DNA of 64,000 nucleotides, taken from the NCBI RefSeq assembly GCF_033807575.1, contig NC_084719.1, positions 2,294,001-2,358,000 on the forward strand, written 5' to 3'. A program made the position numbers and the translations under genes. This document shows, piece by piece, positions 53,686 through 64,000 of the stretch. Below the pieces are notes generated by a model, which did not search any database, was not told the DNA's origin, and worked only from the letters and a program-made list of their open reading frames with translations. How positions within the stretch are numbered: the stretch's first letter is position 1; the number at the start of each line of letters is the position of its first letter. This DNA is from Cydia pomonella (Eukaryota; Arthropoda; Insecta; Lepidoptera; Tortricidae).

Positions 53686-54796
53686 CAAACGGCAAAAAAA
53701 TCACGTATGTTGTTTGGGAGCCCCAATTAAATATTCATTTTAATCTTATTTTAGTATTTGTTGCTATAGCCGCAACAGAAACACATCATGTGTAAAAATT
53801 TCAACTGGCTAGCTAGCACGGTTCATGAGGTTTGACAGCCTAGTGATAGACAGTATGTACAGTATGGGGATCTTCAAAAAAGGAGTGTACAGGTTTTTAA
53901 AGGGTAAAAATAGTGATTTTTGTTACATCCTGTACAAAGATGCAAGATCTTCACGGGAGGTTTTTAGGTAGGTAAATTTGAATCTTCTTCATACCTAGCT
54001 CAGCTAAAAGTAACTTGATAGCTAGGCAGCCGATGTCCTGCTGAAATTTGCGGAGCTACGAACTGTAAAACTAGTAATATGACTAGTTACTAGCAGCCAG
54101 ATATCGGGGGCAACGTAGTTGCAGCTGGATATTGGATTAAATTGTGCCCGGTCCGTAGACACATTACACTGTAGTGTACTGTAATGTACAGTCAGTTTCG
54201 AAAGTGGTCCAATTACTACAGACGTCACAATTTTTGGGACGAAATTTAATGACAAGTAGGGAGTTCCTATAACGGCAAATTCAATTATCGTAAATTTTCC
54301 CAAATACTAGTGATGGCCCCCAACTTTGTTTGTAAGTGTATATTTTTTGTAAGTAGGTATTGTTTTGGAGTCGGTGAAAAAGTTTACACTAAGAATATTT
54401 TTAGATAATGTTGGAAAATACAATGATGAATGAAGTTTTAAAAATCCTTTTAAAATAAAGAAGAAGGGAATTGAGTTATTGTTTTGTTTCATATTTATAC
54501 TTTCGTCACGTGTTTCGTTTCGCGCGTAGACTACAACTGTCAGACTTTGACAACTTTTTTGCGTGTGTCGATGCTAACTTGACTGTACTAATTACCAGCG
54601 AAGCGTTCCCGGGTGCATCCCAGAGTGCATCCGATGCAAATGCAATTAAACTATTCTCAGCCTGGAGTTAACGCTGATTTACATCCAGAGTAGCTTCGCA
54701 ACAATATTTGCTGAAAGTTTATTAATAGGTAATGTATATGTTATACTCAAAGGTCGATATGCAGTCTCTTCCTTCCCGGAATCCTAATAGAATACC
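53686..54796. other. No gene; LINE-tail fragment
   Basis: 53857-53907 (CAGTATGGGGATCTTCAAAA, AAGGAGTGTACAGGTTTTTA, AAGGGT) is a short piece of the Jockey/CR1-like 3' end. The plus frame 54471-54671 has no domain and I do not call it. Confidence 0.4.
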
Positions 54797-54915
54797 GGTG
54801 TGAAGTTAGCGGCCAAAAGTTGGCGGCCAAATGTTGGCGCCAGTCGGCCGCCAACATTTAGCGGCCAAATGTTGACGCCAATCGGCCGCCAACATTTGGC
54901 CGCCAACTTCACACC
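54797..54915. repeat. Snapback MITE (GGTGTGAAGTT ends)
   Basis: GGTGTGAAGTTAGCGGCCAA is mirrored at the right end by TTGGCCGCCAACTTCACACC. The interior consists of repeated GGCCGCCAACATTT words in both directions, so the whole 119 bp folds on itself. Confidence 0.8.
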
Positions 54916-55069
54916 AAAATTAACCTACCAAATTAAGAAGTCCGTATGAAATCTCACCATACATAACACAATTGGTGGAACGTTAGGGCAGTGTCTCGTT
55001 ATATAAGGGCATTTTGTCCAAACTGCCCTGCAGAATTGCAGCCGATTATTACAGATTTAATTTTTTCTA

Positions 55070-55374
55070 CAACCTTTTAGAAATATTTCGGTTAGTGCTA
55101 TATAGTCCACACTAAACGAGTACAACTCTACTAAAACCTGTTTTGGATAGTCTATTAGATGCCAAATGAAACGTATATAGTGCAACCCCAATCATCGATC
55201 CAGAAGTTAGGTGATAAAAAATAAAATATTTAATTATTCTCCACAAATCTTTTAGAAATAATTCGGCTGCTGCTATAACGTCCAAACTAAACGGGGTACA
55301 GCTCTACTAAAAGCTGCTGTAAATACCCTATAAGATGCTTTATGACTCGTATATAGTATGACTCGACGGCATAT
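55070..55374. repeat. Two diverged ~175-bp units at the edge of the satellite
   Basis: CTTTTAGAAATATTTCGGTT with AACGAGTACAACTCTACTAA (from about 55074) recurs as CTTTTAGAAATAATTCGGCT with AACGGGGTACAGCTCTACTA (from about 55250), a spacing close to 175 bp. The second unit ends in GACTCGACGGCATATGAATG, which runs straight into the first satellite monomer. Confidence 0.6.
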
Positions 55375-57293
55375 GAATGATGCAAGGGCTATAAATTTGA
55401 AACTTAGGCTTTCTATGAACATTTGCATTCATTGAAGAATTTTTGCACCTTAGACGCCAGGCGAGTAAACCACACCCACTGTATCGTACAGAACATAATA
55501 CTATCTATTAAATAACACTAAGTATCTCTAGAGTGATACTCGGCGACATAATAATGGTGCACGGGCATCAAATAAGAATCTGATACTTTCTATGAACATT
55601 TGCATTCATTGAAGAATTTTTGCATCTTAGACGGCAGGCGAGTAAACTACGCCCACTGAATCTTACAGAGCATTATATTTTCTATCAAATAACTATATTT
55701 CTAGAGTGATACTCGGCGGCATATTCATGGTGCACGGGCATCAAAAGAGACTTTGGCGTTCTATGAACATTTGCATTCATTGAAGTTTTTCGGCATCTTA
55801 GACGGCAGGCGAGTAAACCGCACCCACTGCATCGTACAGAGCATTAAATTATCGATCAAATAATTTTATTTCTAGAGTGATACTCGGCGGCATATTCATG
55901 ATGCACGGGCATCAGAGAGACTTTGGCTTTCTATGAACATTTGCATTCATTGAAGAATTTTTGCATCTTAGACGGCAGGCGAGTAAACTACACCCACTCT
56001 ATCGTACAGAACATTATACTATGTATCAAATAACACTATATCTAGAGTGATACTCGGCGGCATATTAATGGTGCAAGTGCACAAATAAGAAACTTAGGCT
56101 TTCTATGGACATTTACATTCATTGAAGTTTTTCGGCATCTTAGACGGCAGGCGAGTAAACTACACCCACTCTATCGTACAGAACATTATTCTATGTATAA
56201 AATAACACTATATCTGGAGTGATACTCGGGGGCATATTAATGGTGCAAGTGCACAAATAAGAAACTTAGGCTTTCTATGAACATTTGCAATCATTGAAGT
56301 TTTTAGGCATCTTAGACGGCAGGCGAGTAAACTACACCCACTGCATCGTACAGAGCGTTATATCATCAATCAAATAACAGTACCTCTAGAGTGATACTCG
56401 GCGGCATATTAATGGTGCACGGGCATAAAAAAGAAACTTAGGCTTTCTATGAACTTTTCCATTCATTGAAGTTTTTCGGCATCTTAGACGGCAGGCGAGT
56501 AAACTACACCCACTGAATCCTACAGAGCATTATATTTTCTATCAAATAACTATATTTCTAGAGTGATACTCGGCGGCACATTAATGCTGCATGGACATCA
56601 AAAGAGACTTTGGCTTTCTATGGACATTTGCATTCATTGAAGAATTTTTGCATCTTAGACGGCAGGCGAGTAAACTACACCCACTGAATCCTACAGAGCA
56701 TTATATTTTCTATCAAATAAATATATTTCTAGAATGATACTCGGCGGCATATTAATGCTGCACGGACATCAAACGAGACTTTGGCTTTCTATTAACATTT
56801 GCATTCATTGAAGAATTTTTGCATCTTAGACGGCAGGCGAGTAAACTACACCCACTCTATCGTACAGAACATTATACTATGTATCAAATAACACTATATC
56901 TAGAGTGATACTCGGCGGCATATTAATGGTGCAAGTGCACAAATAAGAAACTTAGGCTTTCTATGAACATTTGCATTCATTGAAGTTTTTCGGCATCTTA
57001 GACGGCAGGCGAGTAAACTACACCCACTGCATCGTACAGAGCGTTATATCATCAATCAAATAACAGTACCTCTAGAGTGATACTCGGCGGCATATTAATG
57101 GTGCACGGGCATCAAAAGAGACTTTGGCTTTCTATGAACATTTGCATTCATTGAAGTTTTTCGGCATCTTAGACGGCAGGCGAGTAAACCGCACGCACTG
57201 TATCGTACAGAGCATTATATTTTCTATTAAATAACTTTATCTCTAGAGTGATACTCTGCGGCATATTAATGGTGCACGGGCATAAAAAAGAAA
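55375..57293 (+). repeat. Satellite array, forward orientation, 11 monomers of about 172 bp
   Basis: The anchor GATACTCGGC (or a variant) occurs at 55535, 55708, 55879, 56049, 56221, 56393, 56565, 56736, 56907, 57079 and 57250, so the period is 170-173 bp. A typical unit contains GCATATTAATGGTGCACGGG, CTTTCTATGAACATTTGCAT, TCATTGAAG, CATCTTAGACGGCAGGCGAG, TAAACTACACCCACT and CTAGAGTGATACTCGG. Monomers fall into a few sub-types (for example AAAAGAGACTTTGG versus AAGAAACTTAGG). No open frame spans it. Confidence 0.95.
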
Positions 57294-57318
57294 CAGATAA
57301 ATAAGATACGGGCATAAA
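57294..57318. other. Head-to-head junction of the satellite array
   Basis: After ...GGGCATAAAAAAGAAAC the forward array stops. AGATAAATAAGATACGGGCA and TAAAT follow, then GATGCCGAAAAACTTCAATG begins the same monomer on the opposite strand. The junction is a short A-rich patch with a repeated ACGGGCATAA word. Confidence 0.85.
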
Positions 57319-60300
57319 TAAGATGCCGAAAAACTTCAATGAATGCAAATGTTCATAGAAAGCCAAAGTCTCTTTTGATGCCCGTGCACCATTAATATGC
57401 CGCCGAGTATCACTCTCGAGGTACTGTTATTTGATTGATGATATAACGCTCTGTACGATGCAGTAGGTGTAGTTTACTCGCCTGCCGTCTAAGATGCAAA
57501 AATTGTTCAATGAATGCAAATGTTCATAGAACGCCAAAGTCTCTTTTGATGCCCGTGCACCATTAATATGCCGCCGAGTATCACTCTAGAGGTACTGTTA
57601 TTTGATTGATGATAAAACGCTCTGTACGATGCAGTCGGTGTAGTTTACTCGCCTGCCGTCTAAGATGCCGAAAAACTTCAATGAATGCAAATGTTCATAG
57701 AAAGCCTAAGTTTCTTATTTGTGCACTTGCACCATTAATATGCCGCCGAGTATCACTCTAGATATAGTGCTATTTGATACATAGTATAATGTTCTGTACG
57801 ATAGAGTGGGTGTAGTTTACTCGCCTGCCGTCTAAGATGCAAAAATTCTTCAATGAATGCAAATGTTCATAGAAAGCCAAAGTCTCTTTTGATGCCCATG
57901 CAGCATTAATATGCCGCCGAGTATCACTCTAGAAATACAGTTATTTGACAGAAAATATAATGCTCTGTAGGATTCAGTAGGTGCGGTTTACTCGCCTGCC
58001 GTCTAAGATGCCGAAAAACTTCAATGAATGCAAATGTTCAGAGAAAGCCTAAGTTTCTTATTTGTGCACTTGCACCATAAATTTGCCGCCGAGTATCACT
58101 CTAGATATAGTGTTATTTGATACATAGTATAATGTTCTGTACAATAGAGTGGGTGTAGTTTACTCGCCTGCCGTCTAAGATGCAAAAATTCTTCAATGAA
58201 TGCAAATGTTCATAGAAAGCCAAAGTCTCTTTTGATGCCCATGCAGCATTAATATGCCGCCGAGTATCACTCTAGAAATATAGTTATTTGATAGAAAATA
58301 TAATGCTCTGTAGGATTCAGTGGGTGTAGTTTACTCGCCTGCCGTCTAAGATGCAAAAATTCTTCAATGAATGCAACTGTTCAAAGAAAGCCAAAGTCTC
58401 TTCTGATGCCCATGCAGCATTAATATGCCGCCGAGTATCACTCTAGAGATAAAGTTATTTGATAGAAAATATAATGCTCTGTACGATGCAGTAGGTGCGG
58501 TTTACTCGCTTGCCGTCTAAGATGCCGAAAAACTTCAATGAATGCAAATGTTCATAGAACGCCAAAGTCTCTTTTGATGCCCGTGCACCATTAATATGCC
58601 GCCGAGTATCACTCTAGAGGTACTGTTATTTGATTGATGATAAAACGCTCTGTACGATGCAGTGGGTGTAGTTTACTCGCCTGCCGTCTAAGATGCCGAA
58701 AAACTTCAATGAATGCCAATGTTCATAGAAAGCCTAAGTTTCTTATTTGAGCACTTGCACCATTAATATGCCGCCGAGTATCACTCTAGATATAGTGCTA
58801 TTTGATACATAGTATAATGTTCTGTACGATAGAGTGGGTGTAGTTTACTCGCCTGCCGTCTAAGATGCAAAAATTCTTCAATGAATGCAAATGTTCATAG
58901 AAAGCCAAAGTCTCTCTATGCCCGTGCATCATGAATATGCCGCCGAGTATCACTCTAGAAATAAAATTATTTGATCGATAATTTAATGCTCTGTACGATG
59001 CAGTGGGTGTAGTTTACTCGCCTGCCGTCTAAGATGCCGAAAAACTTCAATGAATGTAAATGTTCATAGAAAGCCTAAGTTTCTTATTTGTGCACTTGCA
59101 CCATTAATATGCCGCCGAGATTCACTCTAGATATAGTGCTATTTGATACATAGTATAATGTTCTGTACGATAGAGTGGGTGTAGTTTACTCGCCTGCCGT
59201 CTAAGATGCAAAAATTCTTCAATGAATGCAAATGTTCATAGAAAGCCAAAGTCTCTTTTGATGCCCATGCAGCATTAATATGCCGCCGAGTATCACTCTA
59301 GAAATACAGTTATTTGACAGAAAATATAATGCTCTGTAGGATTCAGTGGGTGTAGTTTACTCGCCTGCCGTCTAAGATGCCGAAAAACTTCAATGAATGC
59401 AAATGTTCATAGAAAGCCAAAGTCTCTTTTGATGCCCATGAAGCATTAATATGCCGCCGAGTATCACTCTAGAGATAAAGTTATTTGATTGAAAATATAA
59501 TGCTCTGTACGATGCAGTAGGTGCGGTTAACTCGCCTGCCGTCTAAGATGCCGAAAAACTTCAATGAATGGAAATGTTCATAGAAAGCCTAAGTTTCCTT
59601 TTTATGCCCGTGCACCATTAATATGCCGCCGAGTATCACTCTAGAGATAAAGTTATTTGATTAAAAATATAATGCTCTGTACGATGCAGTAGGTGCGGTT
59701 TACTCGCCTGCCGTCTAAGATGCCGAAAAACTTCAATGAATGGAAATGTTCATAGAAAGCCTAAGTTTCTTTTTTATGCCCGTGCACCATTAATATGCCG
59801 CCGAGTATCACTCTAGATATAGTGTTATTTGATACATAGTATAATGTTCTGTACGATAGAGTGGGTGTAGTATACTCGCCTGCCGTCTAAGATGCAAAAA
59901 TTCTTCAATGAATGCAAATGTTCATAGAAAGCCAAAGTCTCTTTTGATGCCCATGCAGCATTAATATGCCGCCGAGTATCACTCTAGAAATATAGTTATT
60001 TGATAGAAAATATAATGCTCTGTAGGATTCAGTGGGTGTAGTTTACTCGCCTGCCGTCTAAGATGCAAAAATTCTTCAATGAATGCAAATGTCCATAGAA
60101 AGCCAAAGTCTCTTTTGATGCCCATGCAGCATTAATATGCCGCCGAGTATCAATCTAGAGATAAAGTTATTTGATAGAAAATATAATGCTCTGTACGATG
60201 CAGTAGGTGCGGTTTACTCGCTTGCCGTCTAAGATGCCGAAAAACTTCAATGAATGCAAATGTTCGTAGAAAGCCTAAGTTTCTTATTTGTGCACTTGCA

Positions 60301-63300
60301 CCATTAATATGCCGCCGAGTATCACTCTAGATATAGTGCTATTTGATACATAGTATAATGTTCTGTACGATAGAGTGGGTGTAGTTTACTCGCCTGCCGT
60401 CTAAGATGCAAAAATTCTTCAATGAATGCAAATGTTCATAGAAAGCCAAAGTCTCTCTGATGCCCGTGCATCATGAATATGCCGCTGAGTATCACTCTAG
60501 AAATAAAATTATTTGATCGATAATTTAATGCTCTGTACGATGCAGTGGGTGTAGTTTACTCGCCTGCCGTCTAAGATGCCGAAAAACTTCAATGAATGTA
60601 AATGTTCATAGAAAGCCTAAGTTTCTTATTTGTGCACTTGCACCATTAATATGCCGCCGAGTATCACTCTAGATATAGTGCTATTTGATACATAGTATAA
60701 TGTTCTGTACGATAGAGTGCGTGTAGTTTACTCGCCTGCCGTCTAAGATGCAAAAATTCTTCAATGAATGCAAATGTTCATAGAAAGCCAAAGTCTCTTT
60801 TGATGCCCATGCAGCATTAATATGCCGCCGAGTATCACTCTAGAGATAAAGTTATTTGATTGAAAATATAATGCTCTGTACGATGCAGTGGGTGTAGTTT
60901 ACTCGCCTGCCGTCTAAGATGCCGAAAAACTTCAATGAATGGAAATGTTCATAGAAAGCCTAAGTTTCCTTTTTATGCCCGTGCACCATTAATATGCCGC
61001 CGAGTATCACTCTAGAGATAAAGTTATTTGATTGGAAATATAATGCTCTGTACGATGCAGTAGGTGCGGTTTACTCGCCTGCCGTCTAAGATGCCGAAAA
61101 ACTTCAATGAATGCAAATGTTCATAGAAAGCCTAAGTTTCTTATTTGTGCACTTGCACCATTAATTTGCCGCCGAGTATCACTCTAGATATAGTGCTATT
61201 TGATACATAGTATAATGTTCTGTACGATAGAGTGGGTGTAGTTTACTCGCCTGCCGTCTAAGATGCCGAAAAACTTCAATGAATGCAAATGTTCATAGAA
61301 AACCTAAGTTTCTTATTTGTGCACTTGCACCATTAATATGCCGCCGAGTATCACTCTAGATATAATGCTATTTGATACATAGTATAATGTTCTGTACGAT
61401 AGAGTGGGTGTAGTTTACTCGCCTGCCGTCTAAGATGCAAAAATTCTTCAATGAATACAAATGTTCATAGAAAGCCAAAGTCTCTTTTGATGCCCATGCA
61501 GCATTAATATGCCGCCGAGTATCACTCTAGAAATACAGTTATTTGATACAAAATATAATGCTCTGTAGGATTCAGTGGGTGTAGTTTACTCGCCTGCCGT
61601 CTAAGATGCAAAAATTCTTCAATGAATGCAAATGTTCATAGAAAGGCAAAGTCTCTTTTGATGCCCATGCAGCATTAATATGCCGCCGAGTATCACTCTA
61701 GAGATAAAGTTATTTGATAGAAAATATAATGCTCTGTACGATGCAGTAGGTGCGGTTTACTCGCTTGCCGTCTAAGATGCCGAAAAACTTCAATGAATGC
61801 AAATGTTCACAGAAAGCCTAAGTTTCTTATTTGTGCACTTGCACCATTAATTTGCCGCCGAGTATCACTCTAGATATAGTGCTATTTGATACATAGTATA
61901 ATGTTCTGTACGATAGAGTGGGTGTAGTTTACTCGCCTGCCGTCTAAGATGCAAAAATTCTTCAATGAATGCAAATGTTCATAGAAAGCCAAAGTCTCTT
62001 TTGATGCCCAGGCAGCATTAATATGCCGCCGAGTATCACTTTAGAAATACAGTTATTTGATAGAAAATATAATGCTCTGTAGGATTCAGTGGGTGTAGTT
62101 TACTCGCCTGACGTCTAAGATGCCGAAAAAGTTCAATGAATGGAAATGTTCATAGAAAGCCTAAGTTTTCTTTTTATGCCCGTGCACCATTAATATGCCG
62201 CCGAGTATCACTCTAGAGATAAAGTTATTTGATTGAAAATATAATGCTCTGTACGATGCAGTAGGTGCGGTTTACTCGCCTGCCGTCTAAGATGCCGAAA
62301 AACTTCAATGAATGCAAATGTTCATAGAACGCCAAAGTCTCTTTTGATGCCCGTGCACCATTAATATGCCGCCGAGTATCACTCTAGAGGTACTGTTATT
62401 TGATTGATGATATAACGCTCTGTACGATGCAGTGGGTGTAGTTTACTCGCCTGCCGTCTAAGATGCCGAAAAACGTCAATGAATGCAAATGTTCATAGAA
62501 AGCCTAAGTTTCTTATTTGTGCACTTGTACCATTAATATGCCGCCGAGTATCACTCTAGAGATAAAGTTATTTGATAGAAAATATAATGCTCTGTACGAT
62601 GCAGTAGGTGCGGTTTACTCGCCTGCCGTCTAAGATGCCGAAAAACTTCAATGAATGCAAATGTTCATAGAAAACCTAAGTTTCTTATTTGTGCACTTAC
62701 TTGCACCATTAATATGCCGCCGAGTATCACTCTAGATATAGTGCTATTTGATACATAGTATAATGTTCTGTACGATAGAGTGGGTGTAGTTTACTCGCCT
62801 GCCGTCTAAGATGCAAAAATTCTTCAATGAATGCAAATGTTCATAGAAAGCCAAAGTCTCTCTGATGCCCGTGCATCATGAATATGCCGCTGAGTATCAC
62901 TCTAGAAATAAAATTATTTGATCGATAATTTAATGCTCTGTACGATGCAGTGGGTGTAGTTTACTCGCCTGCCGTCTAAGATGCCGAAAAACTTCAATGA
63001 ATGTAAATGTTCATAGAAAGCCTAAGTTTCTTATTTGTGCACTTGCACCATTAATATGCCGCCGAGTATCACTCTAGATATAGTGCTATTTGATACATAG
63101 TATAATGTTCTGTACGATAGAGTGCGTGTAGTTTACTCGCCTGCCGTCTAAGATGCAAAAATTCTTCAATGAATGCAAATGTTCATAGAAAGCCAAAGTC
63201 TCTTTTGATGCCCATGCAGCATTAATATGCCGCCGAGTATCACTCTAGAGATAAAGTTATTTGATTGAAAATATAATGCTCTGTACGATGCAGTGGGTGT

Positions 63301-64000
63301 AGTTTACTCGCCTGCCGTCTAAGATGCCGAAAAACTTCAATGAATGGAAATGTTCATAGAAAGCCTAAGTTTCCTTTTTATGCCCGTGCACCATTAATAT
63401 GCCGCCGAGTATCACTCTAGAGATAAAGTTATTTGATTGGAAATATAATGCTCTGTACGATGCAGTAGGTGCGGTTTACTCGCCTGCCGTCTAAGATGCC
63501 GAAAAACTTCAATGAATGCAAATGTTCATAGAAAGCATAAGTTTCTTATTTGTGCACTTGCACCATTAATTTGCCGCCGAGTATCACTCTAGATATAGTG
63601 CTATTTGATACATAGTATAATGTTCTGTACGATAGAGTGGGTGTAGTTTACTCGCCTGCCGTCTAAGATGCCGAAAAACTTCAATGAATGCAAATGTTCA
63701 TAGAAAACCTAAGTTTCTTATTTGTGCACTGGCACCATTAATATGCCGCCGAGTATCACTCTAGATATAATGCTATTTGATACATAGTATAATGTTCTGT
63801 ACGATAGAGTGGGTGTAGTTTACTCGCCTGCCGTCTAAGATGCAAAAATTCTTCAATGAATGCAAATGTTCATAGAAAGCCAAAGTCTCTTTTGATGCCC
63901 ATGCAGCATTAATATGCCGCCGAGTATCACTCTAGAAATACAGTTATTTGATACAAAATATAATGCTCTGTAGGATTCAGTGGGTGTAGTTTACTCGCCT
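57319..64000 (-). repeat. Satellite array, reverse orientation, about 39 monomers, continues past the window
   Basis: The same ~172-bp monomer in inverted orientation; the anchor GTATCACTCT recurs at 57407, 57578, 57750, 57921, 58093, 58264 and so on, every 171-172 bp to the window edge. Monomer sub-types alternate (GATGCAAAAATTCTTC versus GATGCCGAAAAACTTC). A block of at least 1.29 kb (about 60300-61595) recurs almost unchanged at 62705-64000, offset 2405 bp, or 14 monomers. Confidence 0.95.

Noticed and set aside
54471..54671. Plus-strand 66-codon frame with a protein-like second half (FARRLQLSDFDNFFACVDA)
   Set aside because: No domain, no splice context, weak start and no codon bias; kept only as an unexplained frame.

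Overview
The window looks like insect nuclear DNA, most probably from a moth or butterfly. It is AT-rich, has no bacterial-style gene packing, carries split exons with GT-AG borders, and is dominated by repeats that I recognise from lepidopteran genomes: several non-LTR 3' ends, foldback MITEs and repeated AGGGTTCCGTA-type elements. The order-level assignment rests on memory of those repeats and is an inference. Only two kinds of host gene can be supported: a complete tRNA-Cys (4001-4072, +) and four exons of an ankyrin-repeat protein gene on the minus strand (52229 down to 39663).

Layout. 1-4285: AT-rich sequence with the 3' end of a Jockey/CR1-like non-LTR element, a MITE and the tRNA. 4286-19024: a nested stack. 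An old element with short terminal inverted repeats encloses a CR1/Jockey-superfamily retrotransposon with open ORF1 and ORF2 (about 5100-9867). Just beyond that element's ATTC tail sits an apparently intact BEL/Pao retrotransposon (9880-18349; LTRs 1200 bp, no difference seen by eye; 5-bp target duplication GTGTA; one 1991-codon gag-pol frame). 19338-27070: a decayed reverse-transcriptase gene with a YLDDG active site, split by a 6.87-kb Ty3/Gypsy-type LTR element (19882-26750; 432-bp LTRs, no difference seen by eye; target duplication ATTAT). That element has a broken gag and no recognisable pol. 27090-39380: dead non-LTR 3' ends, MITEs, and a 29-bp minisatellite (31427-32089). 39663-52229: the ankyrin gene, with introns full of MITEs and a perfect 33-bp-arm palindrome. 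52230-55070: more interspersed repeats. 55375-64000: a satellite array with a period of about 172 bp that reverses orientation once near 57300 and runs off the end of the window, showing a 2405-bp higher-order period.

How the parts relate. The mobile elements record an order of events: TIR element, then non-LTR element, then BEL beside its tail. Separately, the YLDDG gene was broken by a non-autonomous Gypsy-type element that must have used another copy's enzymes. The ankyrin exons are 99 or 198 bp long, so each is a whole number of 33-residue repeats, and all visible borders are in phase 0. The 5' part of that gene must lie either in the repeat-rich 52-55 kb stretch or beyond the satellite. 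I found no CRISPR array, operon or bacterial regulatory element. The most unusual features are the inverted satellite array, the in-frame amber codon separating ORF1 from an ORF2 with no suitable AUG, and the young but pol-less LTR element.
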